From positions 248,001 to 312,000 of the forward strand of contig NZ_JABFDF010000004.1 in NCBI RefSeq assembly GCF_013403985.1: 64,000 nt of DNA. Reading direction: 5' to 3'. Below, one piece after another: positions 43,859 to 53,335 of the stretch. The stretch comes from Winogradskyella ludwigii (GTDB taxonomy: Bacteria; Bacteroidota; Bacteroidia; Flavobacteriales; Flavobacteriaceae). The notes under the pieces are model-generated. The model searched no databases. It had not been told where the DNA came from and saw only the letters and a list, made by a program, of their open reading frames with translations. Position numbers and translations under genes: made by a program. How positions within the stretch are numbered: position 1 is the first letter of the stretch; every line of letters begins with the position of its first letter.

Positions 43859-45046
43859 ATGAAACGAATTATATATTTATTTGCAGCTTTAGTCGCTATA
43901 AGCACAACTGCATTCGCAACCAGCACAACAACATCAGTAGAAAACACTTCAGTTAATAGCTATGTGAGAGGTTATGGTAATTCTTTCATATTTAATGAAG
44001 CAGGAATTGAATTTTCTGTTTTTGCAGATGGACAGTTTGATTTTTATTTACCAAATTATGGTCCAGATGTAAGCGTTGGAATTAATACTCCTGGTTTCAG
44101 TTTAAGTTTTAACTCTGGTTACGATTACAATCCATATGTACAATATGATAGCTATGGTGCCATTATTCAAATTGAAAACACGCCTATTTACTACGATTAT
44201 TATGGCCGTGTAAACCAAGTAGGTAACATATTTATTAACTACAATGGATATGGAAGAATTAGTAGCGTAGGTGGACTTAATATCTATTATAGAAACAATG
44301 TATTCTACAGATATGATGGATTTATCAATAGTTATAACAGAGCTTATGTTTACAGACCATGGCACCAATATTATGCTGTACCACATGTTAATTTCGCTAT
44401 TGTTAACGTAAATCCTTACAGACAATATTATGCGCCTACAAGACATATTTACTACAGACCTTATGTTAATAATGTGAGATATTATAATATGGGAAGACGA
44501 GGAAACGATCAGGTTACTAGACGTTCTAACGCAACCCGAAATACAAACAGATATTCTCAAACGCCTAGGACTAGAACAGAACGAAGCATTAGAACTCGTG
44601 TGCAGCGCAATAACACATCAATTGCAAATACAAGAGCAACACGTTTAAGAGCCAATAATACAACTTCTAGTAGAACATTAAATGCTACAACCAGAACACG
44701 TACTAATGAATCTAGAGCAACACGTGCCAATACTAGAGTTTCTTCTCCGACTAGAACAGGAGTTACAAGAAATAATAGTACTGTAACTACACGATCTAAC
44801 TCTAGAGTAACGACTCCGACGAGATCAACACGTAGTAATACTGTAGCAACTCCGAGAACTACAAGAAATAATGTGACCAGAACAAATACTTCTGTGTCTA
44901 ATAAAAGAACAGTGACTCCAACAAGACAAAAGAGTACTGTACAGAATAAAAGAACATCACCGACTGTAACGTCTAGATCTAATGCAAAAAGTAGAACAAG
45001 CAACCAAAGTTCTACAAGATCTAAATCAAGTCGAACTAGAGGATAA
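43859..45046 (+). CDS. Secreted protein with long Arg/Thr/Ser/Asn-rich tail
   Basis: A 395-residue exported protein. A signal peptide (about 1-20, ending AFA) precedes a Tyr, Asn and Gly-rich domain (about 25-210, with many YYxxY motifs such as IYYDYYGRV). Residues 212-395 are almost only Arg, Thr, Ser, Asn and a few Val, Pro and Ala, with repeated TRTR, RSN and TTRN units, so the region is extremely basic and probably disordered. It could bind polyanions (extracellular DNA, acidic polysaccharide or LPS). The DNA is made of repeats such as ACTAGAACA. No family recognised. Confidence 0.75.
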   Translation: MKRIIYLFAALVAISTTAFATSTTTSVENTSVNSYVRGYGNSFIFNEAGIEFSVFADGQFDFYLPNYGPDVSVGINTPGFSLSFNSGYDYNPYVQYDSYGAIIQIENTPIYYDYYGRVNQVGNIFINYNGYGRISSVGGLNIYYRNNVFYRYDGFINSYNRAYVYRPWHQYYAVPHVNFAIVNVNPYRQYYAPTRHIYYRPYVNNVRYYNMGRRGNDQVTRRSNATRNTNRYSQTPRTRTERSIRTRVQRNNTSIANTRATRLRANNTTSSRTLNATTRTRTNESRATRANTRVSSPTRTGVTRNNSTVTTRSNSRVTTPTRSTRSNTVATPRTTRNNVTRTNTSVSNKRTVTPTRQKSTVQNKRTSPTVTSRSNAKSRTSNQSSTRSKSSRTRG

Positions 45047-45068
45047 AAAGTTTTTTTGGTTGGTTAGT

Positions 45069-45115
45069 AATTCCCGTAAAGAGTGTGCCTCAAAGCACCT
45101 TGCGGGAATTTTTTT
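45069..45115. terminator. Hairpin terminator
   Basis: Outer stem AATTCCCG (45069-45076) with CGGGAATT (45103-45110), an inner GTGC/GCAC stem, and T-run at the end. It serves the basic secreted protein gene. Confidence 0.85.
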
Positions 45116-45164
45116 GTTTAAAGGAATTTATAATTCTTAACTATAGCTATGATGGACTAGCAAT

Positions 45165-46625
45165 TTACTTCAACCGTAAATACTTCTTAATCTGATTAGA
45201 AATATCATCAGAAATATTCAATTTATAAATAAGGATAATATAAATGAAGCCAAAAAATCCAGATTTTAAAACAATATTTATTACAGGATAAAATGGGAAA
45301 TCCCAAAAATAGAATACTAATGATAATAGCATTAATGTCCCTAAAATCTTAGCAGAACCTAAAGTAAAAGGTAACATATTAAATTTTCGTTTTACAAATA
45401 CAATTTTAATGGTATTATAAATAAACACCGCTAAGAACGTCGCAAACGCAGAACCTTCAATTCCGTAAATAGGAATAAATAAGGCATTTAAGAGAATTGC
45501 CATAACAGCAAGTAATACTCCAAAAAATAGCACCATTCTGTAATAATCACTATTAAATAGAATAGCGTTGTTATTGCCTAAACTATTATCGTAGAGCTTG
45601 GCAATACTTACTATGATCACTACAAAAAGCCCTCCTGTAAATTTATCTGGAAGAATTTCATACAATTGATTAATGTTTAAAACAATTAGCATGAAAATAA
45701 ATCCGCTAATTATTAAAAGAGTCATAGAGCTACGTTTATATAAATTTTCTAAAGCAACATAATCTTTCTCATTGAGATATTTCGCCGTTAGAGGCAACAT
45801 TATTTGATGCATAGCACGTTGCGGAACAGCGATAACAGTGGCTATAAAAATAGCGACACTATAATAAGCCACTTGCTCTATATCTGGCAACATTAAGCCA
45901 ATCATAAACTTATCTATATCTAAAATAAGCATAGCCACTGAACCTGCTATAATCATTAATCCTGAATACTGTAATATTGAAAATCTATTGTCTAATTTCT
46001 GAAATTTCAACTTTGGGAATCTTACAGAATAGGCATACAGTTTCATAATTACCATTCTTAGAACATAAACACCTACGAGTGCAATTATAAATTGATCTAC
46101 AGATAACCACTCTAAATACACAGAAAAAAGTAATAGCATAATAGACACTCTATGAAAAATCTCTTTCATTAAGTTACCAAATACGGTTTGCATTTGCACT
46201 TTTGTCCAAGCGAAAAAGATTTCAAAATAAGCCATAGCAACAGCTAGAATAAAAATATGCCAGACGTAATTTTCTACAATTGGATTTTCATTTGAAAGCC
46301 AATGAACAATGGCATCGTAAGCAAAATAGCCTATAAACCCTGTTGGAATGATAAACAATAAGGGCAAAAACAACATCATGGTTAAAAAACTATTAATACT
46401 ATTTTTAGTTTTAAAAGTAGAATAGAATTTTACAATAGTATTATGAACTCCAAAAGCCATAAAAGGCATCATAATATTAGCTGCTGAAAGTAGAAATGCA
46501 ACTAAACCATAATATTGATCCGATAAAAAATTAGTATAAAGAAAAAGCGCATTAATCGCACCAATACCAAAACCCAAGTAAGTTGTAATGGTATTTTTAA
46601 ACGACTGATTTAATACGACTCCCAT
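45165..46625 (-). CDS. Polysaccharide flippase-type membrane protein
   Basis: A 486-residue polytopic protein with about 12-14 membrane helices, of the oligosaccharide flippase/PST (Wzx-like) type. The N-terminus MGVVLNQSFKNTITTYLGFGIGAINALFLY is characteristic of the flavobacterial branch. It moves lipid-linked glycans across the inner membrane. A glycosyltransferase and a YfhO-type protein follow upstream on the same strand, so a surface polysaccharide role is likely. Confidence 0.85.
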   Translation of the reverse strand: MGVVLNQSFKNTITTYLGFGIGAINALFLYTNFLSDQYYGLVAFLLSAANIMMPFMAFGVHNTIVKFYSTFKTKNSINSFLTMMLFLPLLFIIPTGFIGYFAYDAIVHWLSNENPIVENYVWHIFILAVAMAYFEIFFAWTKVQMQTVFGNLMKEIFHRVSIMLLLFSVYLEWLSVDQFIIALVGVYVLRMVIMKLYAYSVRFPKLKFQKLDNRFSILQYSGLMIIAGSVAMLILDIDKFMIGLMLPDIEQVAYYSVAIFIATVIAVPQRAMHQIMLPLTAKYLNEKDYVALENLYKRSSMTLLIISGFIFMLIVLNINQLYEILPDKFTGGLFVVIIVSIAKLYDNSLGNNNAILFNSDYYRMVLFFGVLLAVMAILLNALFIPIYGIEGSAFATFLAVFIYNTIKIVFVKRKFNMLPFTLGSAKILGTLMLLSLVFYFWDFPFYPVINIVLKSGFFGFIYIILIYKLNISDDISNQIKKYLRLK

Positions 46626-46764
46626 AGTGAAGCAAAATACAACTATAAAGTTTTAAATTACAAAATGTGTTGATTAAATTATATGCTCTAATCTGCAAGG
46701 CCTTAGAGTGCCTTGTAGGTTTTGATTGTCAGAATAGTTTTTATACAAAACCTAGCAAGAAAGA

Positions 46765-48054
46765 CTAGATAGATTTAATCAGTTTTGCTAAATTCTCAGT
46801 CAAAGCTCTTCTACTATAAGGTTGTAAGCCAATGGCATTTACTTTTAATGTCTTATTCTGAAAAGCTTCGAAATAAGTTAAGAGTTGTAACTTTAATTCT
46901 GCTTTCTGATTATAACTAAAATACGTTCCTGTATTGGTTGAAGTTATAATTTTTTCTACATCAGCATCTTTTGGTCCCATAGCTAAAATTGGTGTTTCTG
47001 AGATTAAATATTCAAAAACTTTGCCTGCAATAATGGCTTTGGTGTCCTCAGAATCAATTTCAATTAATAACAATAATTGCGATTTCATTTGAAATTTTAA
47101 AGCATCATCATGACTGACGTAACCAACAACATCTACATAATTTTTCAATCCATTTTTATGAATAGACTCTATAACATCATTACTTACAACTCCTACTAAT
47201 TGCAATCTAAAGACTTCAGAAAACTCTTTATTCTCTTTAATTAATTCTGAAAGTGCTTCCCATAAAACCACAGGATTTCGTTCAGACAATAAAGAACCAA
47301 TATGAGATAAGGTGAATTTTTCGTCCTTACCTTCTACTCTAACATTGTGAGAATCGTAACCATTAGTGATTACAGTAATCGGTTGTTTGGTTTTTGTCTG
47401 AAATTCGTTTTTGGTATGATTGCTAGTTACTATAATCTGGTCTGCTGTGTTTAACACCTTTTGTTCTAAACTGAGATGTTTCGCTTTTGAAGACTCTGTG
47501 AGTTTTAAATCTTTATGATAACCAATGGTTGTCCAAGGATCTCTAAAATCTGCAAACCACTTTACACCTAAACTTGCTTTTAATTGTAAACCTATTAAAT
47601 GTAAACTATGTGGCGGACCTGTAGTGATAATTGTTTCAATTTGATGTTCTTTTATATAATCTGAAAGAAATTTAACAGAAGGTTTTACCCAGTTTTTTCG
47701 AGCATCTGGAATAAAGAAATTCCCTCTCACGTAAAGCATCGCTTTTTCAATAAAGGATTGCTTTTTAGCTTTAGGAATAACACCTGAACTTATTTTTTTA
47801 GAGCTTCCTTTAGAAAAAATACTAGCCAAACCATAAGGTTCATTAATAGGCTGTTTTAATATGATAATGTTATTGGGAATCTCATTGACAAGACTTCCAT
47901 CCATTATTGGATAATTTGGATTTTCAGGACAATACACAACAGGATCAATATCATATTCCGGCAAGTACTTTACAAATTTTAACCAACGCTGCACGCCTGG
48001 ACCTCCTGCTGGTGGCCAATAATAGGTTATTATGAGTACTTTTTTTTTGCTCAT
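46765..48054 (-). CDS. Glycosyltransferase (GT4-like)
   Basis: A 429-residue protein starting KKKVLIITYYWPPAGGPGVQRWLKFVKYL, the typical opening of flavobacterial group 1 glycosyltransferases. A GT4-like C-terminal domain holds LSHIGSLLSERNP and IIAGKVFEYLISETPILAMG. The start at ATG 48054 (MSKKKV) is preferred: an upstream in-frame ATG (48063) lies inside a palindromic repeat. It probably builds the glycan exported by the flippase next to it. Confidence 0.84.
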   Translation of the reverse strand: MSKKKVLIITYYWPPAGGPGVQRWLKFVKYLPEYDIDPVVYCPENPNYPIMDGSLVNEIPNNIIILKQPINEPYGLASIFSKGSSKKISSGVIPKAKKQSFIEKAMLYVRGNFFIPDARKNWVKPSVKFLSDYIKEHQIETIITTGPPHSLHLIGLQLKASLGVKWFADFRDPWTTIGYHKDLKLTESSKAKHLSLEQKVLNTADQIIVTSNHTKNEFQTKTKQPITVITNGYDSHNVRVEGKDEKFTLSHIGSLLSERNPVVLWEALSELIKENKEFSEVFRLQLVGVVSNDVIESIHKNGLKNYVDVVGYVSHDDALKFQMKSQLLLLIEIDSEDTKAIIAGKVFEYLISETPILAMGPKDADVEKIITSTNTGTYFSYNQKAELKLQLLTYFEAFQNKTLKVNAIGLQPYSRRALTENLAKLIKSI

Positions 48055-48058
48055 TTCT

Positions 48059-48126
48059 GTCATTCCTGCGAAAGTAGAAATCTACTTTTTTTGCTAATTA
48101 TGGATTCCTGCCTTCGCAGGAATGAC
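48059..48126. repeat. VIPAKAGI-type palindromic repeat, paired copies
   Basis: Two inverted copies: GTCATTCCTGCGAA (48059-48072) and TTCGCAGGAATGAC (48113-48126), a perfect 14-base inverted repeat with a central perfect palindrome AAAGTAGA/TCTACTTT (48071-48088). The right arm is itself a hairpin (ATTCCTGC 48104-48111, loop CTTC, GCAGGAAT 48116-48123). It supplies the last residues (VIPAKAGIHN) of the YfhO-type protein. Confidence 0.8.
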
Positions 48127-50568
48127 AATTAGTCTTTTGTCTTTTGTCTTTTTAAAAGAATAAAATATCCCTATCAGCAATAAAATTCCAAAAATAGCAG
48201 AACTAGCCAAAGCAACTTTACTTCCTGTTTCAACAACCTGTGGTTCAAACTTAAACTCTATTGTATGATTTCCTTTTGGTAAATCTAAAGCTCTCAACAC
48301 ATAATTCACTCTAAAATGTGGTGTTAACTTACCATCAATATATGCATCCCAACCTTGTGCATAGTAGATTTCAGAAAATACAGCTACACCTTCGTTAGTG
48401 TTCTTGGATTCGTATTTTAAATAATTGGGTTTAAATTCTTTTAACTGAATTGAAGCAGTAGAATCAACGTGATACGTTGTTTGTAAATTATTTTCTATCT
48501 GAACTTGTTTTTCTAAAACCGCTGTTGTTTTCGTATTCAAACTATCTAAAGCTAAAATTTCTTGGTTGGCATCTGCAACCACTTTTAATTTAGAAACAAA
48601 CCAAGCATTACCATTGGCATCAGTGTTTGTATATGGAAAGACCGTATTTTGCTCTTCTGCAATAATATATTTAGTGTTCAACATATTGAGAACATTCATG
48701 TTGTTTTGATATACATAAAAATCTAACAACTCTTCTACACGTCCTAATTTTGCAGCACTATAACCCATTAACGAATTATGGTAATAAGCCGCTTTTGCTG
48801 GCATTCTTTGGCCATCAGTAGACATATCCATAACTCTAAAATGACCTTTATCTTTTAAGATTTCTTTATCTGCTTGATTAAGCTGATAAGGTTTATCAAC
48901 CTTTATTGCTGAAATAAAATTATCATTATTAACGTATTGTCTATCTACGGTAACTAAATCGAAAAGAATTAAAACTGCAAACACAACAACCACAAGATTT
49001 TCTGATAATTTCTTCTTTAAGAATAAGTAAATGGTTCCTGCAGATAATAATACAAGAATCAAAGTTCTTAAGGTGTCTGAAGTCATTAAAGATTTTCTAT
49101 CGTCTATAATTGAATCAATAAACCCTTGACCATAAGCACCAATATATTGATCATCTCTTAAGCCTTCAAAATCAAATAATGCAGATTTAAACACTAAAAA
49201 TATGAGCGCTAATCCTGCCGTGATTCCAACTGAAAATAATAAAGCTCTAAGTTTTACTTCATCTTTATGAGAATCATTAAGTAAACGAGATAGACCTAAA
49301 ATCCCTAAGGTTGGAATACACAGTTCTAAAATAACTTGAATAGAACTTACTGCTCTAAATTTGTTGTAAAATGGCACATAATCAATAAAGAAATCTGTTA
49401 GGAAACCTAGATTTTTTCCATAAGACAATAGTAAAGACAAAATAGTTCCGCCAACTAGCCACCATTTCAATCTCCCTTTAACTAAAAATAATCCTAAAAT
49501 AAATAGGAAAATAATTACAGCTCCAACATAAGCAGGTGCTTCTACAATAGGTTGACTTCCCCAATACATAGGTGCGTTTCTTGCGGCATCTAAAGCTTCA
49601 ATTGGCGAAGCACCTAAACGAATAAAAGCCTCATACGTTTCAGAATCTTTACCAACATCTTCGTAGTTTCCTCCACCCATAAATTTGGGGATGTAAAGAT
49701 TGAAAGATTCTAAAATACCATAGCTATATTCCGTAATATAAGCTCTATCTAAACCCGTTGTTACCTCTTTTGATGAACCATCTGCATTAATGGTTAAATC
49801 ACTTTTACCACGAGCACTTTCTTTTACATACTCTTGCGTTGCCATAATACCTGTTGCATTGAGACCAACAGCTAATATTGCTGCAATAGTTAATATGCCA
49901 ACTGATTTAAAAAAATGTGGTAACGTTTTTTTTCTGACAGCATCAACCAAATAAGCCAAGCCTAAAACTAAGATTAGTAACAACAAATAATAAGTCATTT
50001 GTGGATGATTTGCCACAATCTGTAAACCTAAAGCAATCGTAGTGAGTAAAAATCCTAAGACGTATTTCTTTCTAAAAGCGAGTACAATACCAGCTAAAAC
50101 TAACGGCATGTATGCAATAGCGTGTGCTTTAGAATTATGACCAACACCTAATATAATTATAAGATAAGTTGAAAATCCAAAAGCCAAAGCACCTAATCCT
50201 GCTAGCTTATAATCGACTTTTAAAGCCAATAACAAAATGTAAAAACCTATAAAATATAAGAATAGATAATCTGCAGGTCTAGGCAAAAACCGTATCGCTA
50301 GATCGAGTTGTTTAATGTAATTATGTGGATATTTTGCACCTAATTGATACGTTGGCATTCCTCCAAAAGCACTATTAGTCCAGTAGGTTTCTTCTCCTGT
50401 AGTTTTAGCAAAGTCCTTCTGTTGCTGTGCCATACCAATGTAATGCTTAATATCACTTTGGTTAATTTTTTTGCCTTGTAAAACTGGGCTAAAATAGGCT
50501 AAAGAAAGGACCACAAATCCAATTAAAATTAAGATATGCGGTAATAATCGTTTAAAAGAAAATGACAT
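48094..50568 (-). CDS. YfhO-type multi-helix membrane protein
   Basis: An 824-residue membrane protein of the bacterial YfhO/glycan-modification kind: about 12 N-terminal membrane helices, then a large C-terminal domain with the motif KFRAVSSIQVILEL in the loop and a final membrane helix. YfhO-like proteins modify teichoic acid or other glycans by transferring sugars from lipid carriers. The last 10 residues (VIPAKAGIHN) are not native: they are encoded by an inserted palindromic repeat (48059-48126). It is adjacent to glycosyltransferase and flippase genes. Confidence 0.82.
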   Translation of the reverse strand: MSFSFKRLLPHILILIGFVVLSLAYFSPVLQGKKINQSDIKHYIGMAQQQKDFAKTTGEETYWTNSAFGGMPTYQLGAKYPHNYIKQLDLAIRFLPRPADYLFLYFIGFYILLLALKVDYKLAGLGALAFGFSTYLIIILGVGHNSKAHAIAYMPLVLAGIVLAFRKKYVLGFLLTTIALGLQIVANHPQMTYYLLLLILVLGLAYLVDAVRKKTLPHFFKSVGILTIAAILAVGLNATGIMATQEYVKESARGKSDLTINADGSSKEVTTGLDRAYITEYSYGILESFNLYIPKFMGGGNYEDVGKDSETYEAFIRLGASPIEALDAARNAPMYWGSQPIVEAPAYVGAVIIFLFILGLFLVKGRLKWWLVGGTILSLLLSYGKNLGFLTDFFIDYVPFYNKFRAVSSIQVILELCIPTLGILGLSRLLNDSHKDEVKLRALLFSVGITAGLALIFLVFKSALFDFEGLRDDQYIGAYGQGFIDSIIDDRKSLMTSDTLRTLILVLLSAGTIYLFLKKKLSENLVVVVFAVLILFDLVTVDRQYVNNDNFISAIKVDKPYQLNQADKEILKDKGHFRVMDMSTDGQRMPAKAAYYHNSLMGYSAAKLGRVEELLDFYVYQNNMNVLNMLNTKYIIAEEQNTVFPYTNTDANGNAWFVSKLKVVADANQEILALDSLNTKTTAVLEKQVQIENNLQTTYHVDSTASIQLKEFKPNYLKYESKNTNEGVAVFSEIYYAQGWDAYIDGKLTPHFRVNYVLRALDLPKGNHTIEFKFEPQVVETGSKVALASSAIFGILLLIGIFYSFKKTKDKRLIVIPAKAGIHN

Positions 50569-50625
50569 GACAATGCTTTAAAATGAATGATTCTGAAAAG
50601 TAGTTGTTTTTTTTGAAATACCTAT

Positions 50626-50652
50626 GTCATTCCTACTTCCGCAGGAATCACG
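50626..50652. repeat. VIPAKAGI-type palindromic repeat, single copy
   Basis: GTCATTCCTACTTCCGCAGGAATCACG, a variant of the repeat at 48059-48126. ATTCCT (50629-50634) pairs with AGGAAT (50643-50648) with one mismatch inside. It touches the stop codon of the DUF4834 gene at 50653. Confidence 0.72.
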
Positions 50653-50925
50653 TTAGTCAATTTCTTCGTAATCGATATATTCTCCAACTTTTTGATTTGA
50701 AGATTTATTATCGTTAGGCATTTTATCAATAACCGTTTCGCCTGCCTTTTCTTTTTGTTGCTGTCTTTGTTGATTCGGGTTTTGGAAGCCACCAAATTGT
50801 CCTCCAAATTTTTCTTCAGCTTTTTTGGCAACAAAACGCACTAATAAAGGCGCAAAAAGACGCGATAAAATCTTAAAGCCAAAGTATACTAATAAAATAA
50901 TTAAAATAGTTCTCAGTAATCCCAT
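50653..50925 (-). CDS. DUF4834 family small membrane protein
   Basis: A 90-residue protein with one N-terminal membrane helix (about 5-23), then a basic segment (VRFVAKKAEEKFGGQFGGFQNP) and a Gln and Glu-rich tail ending VGEYIDYEEID. The start is ATG 50925, giving MGLLRTILI; the upstream ATG at 50949 lies inside the -7 box at 50947-50954 and so is not transcribed. DUF4834 proteins are kept in Bacteroidota; function unknown. The stop codon abuts a palindromic repeat. Confidence 0.78.
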   Translation of the reverse strand: MGLLRTILIILLVYFGFKILSRLFAPLLVRFVAKKAEEKFGGQFGGFQNPNQQRQQQKEKAGETVIDKMPNDNKSSNQKVGEYIDYEEID

Positions 50926-50946
50926 GATAAAACATAATATAATTAT

Positions 50947-50954
50947 CAAAAATA
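50947..50954 (-). promoter_or_regulatory. -7 promoter element for the DUF4834 gene
   Basis: CAAAAATA on the plus strand (TATTTTTG on the minus strand), exact TAnnTTTG, 22 bases before the chosen start codon. Confidence 0.55.
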
Positions 50955-51008
50955 CAATTATAGTAATTTATAATCCGTTATTATTCCTTAAAAAAACTAT
51001 AAAATATC

Positions 51009-51016
51009 TATATTTG
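51009..51016 (+). promoter_or_regulatory. -7 promoter element for 51087-53189
   Basis: TATATTTG, exact TAnnTTTG, about 70 bases before the ATG at 51087. Confidence 0.5.
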
Positions 51017-51086
51017 AATTTAAGCTTCTAAGGATAAAATTGAAAGAAAACGATAAATCCACAGACGTTTACTAAACCTATACATA

Positions 51087-52052
51087 ATGCGAATACTCAA
51101 ATCATTCCTATTTTTTATCATTGTCACAAGCATTAATTCTGCTCATGCGCAATATACCGAAGTCATAAATTCTAATCGTCCTGGCGTTTCAAAAAGTGCT
51201 TTTTCTGTTGGAACTGGAGTCGTACAATTTGAAACTGGTGCTTTTACAGTAAAAGAAGAACATGCTTTATCTGATTATGAAGTTTCTGGTTTTGGCCTCG
51301 ATTTTGGATTACGCTATGGATTATTTTTTGATCAATTAGAATTATCGTTAGATGGCATATATCAAAATGATAAGATTACCTATAATAGTGCATCAATTCC
51401 GTTTGAAGACAAACGTTCTAATTTTAAAAATTTTACATTAGGTGCTAAGTATTTAGTTTACGATCCTTACAAAAATGCTGAAGAAGAGAAACCTAATATT
51501 TATAGTTATCATGCCAATAGAAAATTTAATTGGAAATCTTTAATACCTGCCGTTTCAGTTTATGTGGGTGCTAATTTAGATACGGAAAACAATCCTTATA
51601 CAGCTCCTGGGATTGAAGGCTTTAGTCCTAAAGTGATGATTGCAACTCAGAACAACTTTAACGGAGGATGGGTTTTTGTTATGAATTTAATTAAAGATAG
51701 AATTGGAACAGACCAATCTAATTTCTCATACATCTTAACACTAACACACTCTTTTACTCCACAATGGGTTATTTTTGGTGAAACTCAAGGTATTCAAAGT
51801 GACTTTTATGCCGATAACATTTTTAGATTTGGAGGTGCTTACCTTTGGTCAAAAGATTTTCAGTTAGATGCTAATATAGCTTTTAATGCTAAAGATACAC
51901 CTACTGTTTTTAATATTGCTTTTGGTGCATCTTACCGTTTAGATTTCCATAAAGATAAGCAGATTGATAATGGAAACGGCAATGACGGTAATTTTAAGAA
52001 AAAGAAGAAGAAGAAAAACAAGAAGAAAAAAGAAGAAGATTTTGATTCTTAA
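51087..52052 (+). CDS. Outer-membrane beta-barrel protein (MetA/transporter-like)
   Basis: A 321-residue exported protein: signal peptide ending AHAQ (about 1-22), then a beta-barrel with many alternating aromatic strands (SNRPGVSKSAFSVGTGVVQFETGAF, FRFGGAYLWSKDFQLDANIAFNAK). It resembles the MetA-pathway/porin-like transporter family in Bacteroidota. It ends in a Lys-rich tail of about 20 residues (KKKKKKNKKKKEEDFDS), unusual for a barrel protein. The GNAT gene starts 18 bases behind and is probably cotranscribed. Confidence 0.78.
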   Translation: MRILKSFLFFIIVTSINSAHAQYTEVINSNRPGVSKSAFSVGTGVVQFETGAFTVKEEHALSDYEVSGFGLDFGLRYGLFFDQLELSLDGIYQNDKITYNSASIPFEDKRSNFKNFTLGAKYLVYDPYKNAEEEKPNIYSYHANRKFNWKSLIPAVSVYVGANLDTENNPYTAPGIEGFSPKVMIATQNNFNGGWVFVMNLIKDRIGTDQSNFSYILTLTHSFTPQWVIFGETQGIQSDFYADNIFRFGGAYLWSKDFQLDANIAFNAKDTPTVFNIAFGASYRLDFHKDKQIDNGNGNDGNFKKKKKKKNKKKKEEDFDS

Positions 52053-52070
52053 TATAGCGTTCCTAACTAC

Positions 52071-53189
52071 ATGATAACAATTAAAGAAGCCACGTCTAAA
52101 AAAGACTTAAAAGCATTTGTTCGATTTCCTTTTAAAATTTACAAAGACTCTAAATATTGGGTTCCACCTATTATAAAACAGGAACTTGAAACTTTCGATA
52201 AAGATAAAAACCCCATTTTTAAAGATGCAGAAGCACGGTTTTTCTTAGCTTATAAAGCGGGAGAAATTGTAGGGCGAATTGCTGCAATTATAAATTGGCT
52301 TGAAGTAGACAAACAGAACATAAAAAAAATGCGTTTTGGTTGGTTCGATTTCATAGATGATCTAGAGGTTAGTAAAGCCTTATTAAATACTATTGAAACT
52401 ATTGGAAGAGAACACCAACTCACTTATGCAGAGGGTCCTGTTGGATTTTCGAATTTAGATAAAGTTGGAGTGATGACCGAAGGTTTTAATCATATCTCAA
52501 CGATGATCACTTGGTACAATCATCCGTATTATATAAATCATTATAATGCACATGGCTATACTATTGAAAAGGAATATTCAGAAAACAAATTCCCTTTTGA
52601 AAACGTTAAACCTGAGTTTTTTAAGAAAGCACAAGAACTTATTAAACGCCGTTACAAACTTAGAGCGTTAAAACTCACAAAAACAGAAGAGGTAATGCCT
52701 TATGCAGATCGAATGTTCGATTTGTTTAATGAAAGCTACTCATCCTTGTCTTCATTTGTTGAAATAACAGATATTCAAAAAGAATATTTTAAGAAAAAAT
52801 TTATCAGTTTTATTAATCCTGAATACATCAAATTTGTAGTTGACGAACATGATAAACTTGTTGGATTTGCGGTAGTGATGCCAAGGTTTGCTAATGCTTT
52901 ACAAAAAGCAAATGGTAAACTATTTCCTTTTGGCTTTACACATATACTAAAAGCAAAAAAACATAGCAAAGACGTAATTTTCTACTTAATAGGCATCCAT
53001 CCAGATTACCAAAACAAAGGTGTACATGCCGTTATATTTAATGAATATTACGAAACCTTTAAAGAAAAAAACATTGAGACATGCTATAGAACGCCAGAGT
53101 TAGAAGACAATCATGCCATTAAACAAATCTGGAAACACTTTTATCCAGAAATTTATGTACGACGTAAAACGATGAAGAAAGACTTATAA
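52071..53189 (+). CDS. GNAT-family N-acetyltransferase-like protein
   Basis: A 372-residue soluble protein. The first 100 residues contain AFVRFPFKIYKDSKYWVPPI and a second part around residue 305-335 has the acetyl-CoA pyrophosphate loop YLIGIHPDYQNKGVHAVIF. Homologues are sometimes labelled GTP cyclohydrolase, but no such motif (HxH/Cys zinc site) is visible. Substrate unknown. It ends before a strong terminator. Confidence 0.78.
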   Translation: MITIKEATSKKDLKAFVRFPFKIYKDSKYWVPPIIKQELETFDKDKNPIFKDAEARFFLAYKAGEIVGRIAAIINWLEVDKQNIKKMRFGWFDFIDDLEVSKALLNTIETIGREHQLTYAEGPVGFSNLDKVGVMTEGFNHISTMITWYNHPYYINHYNAHGYTIEKEYSENKFPFENVKPEFFKKAQELIKRRYKLRALKLTKTEEVMPYADRMFDLFNESYSSLSSFVEITDIQKEYFKKKFISFINPEYIKFVVDEHDKLVGFAVVMPRFANALQKANGKLFPFGFTHILKAKKHSKDVIFYLIGIHPDYQNKGVHAVIFNEYYETFKEKNIETCYRTPELEDNHAIKQIWKHFYPEIYVRRKTMKKDL

Positions 53190-53278
53190 GATTAAGTTTG
53201 TAATAATTGAAAATTAGTAAAATGAACACCTTCATACATCTACATTACTCAACAATTACTTAACTGACTAAAATAAAA

Positions 53279-53311
53279 ACGGTCATTTCAACATATGAAA
53301 TGACCGTTTTG
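53279..53311. terminator. Bidirectional hairpin terminator
   Basis: ACGGTCATTTCA (53279-53290) with TGAAATGACCGT (53296-53307), five-base loop, T-run right and A-run left. Confidence 0.88.
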
Positions 53312-53335
53312 TATATATATTTAAAAGACTATAGA

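Noticed and set aside
44102-45003. Minus-strand frames inside the Arg/Thr-rich gene
   Set aside because: Reverse-complement shadows of the low-complexity repeat (poly-Leu/Val proteins) with no promoter or family match.
50622-50834. Alternate minus-strand frame ending VIPAEVGMT
   Set aside because: It reads through the VIPAKAGI-type repeat and shadows the DUF4834 gene in another frame; no independent gene signal.
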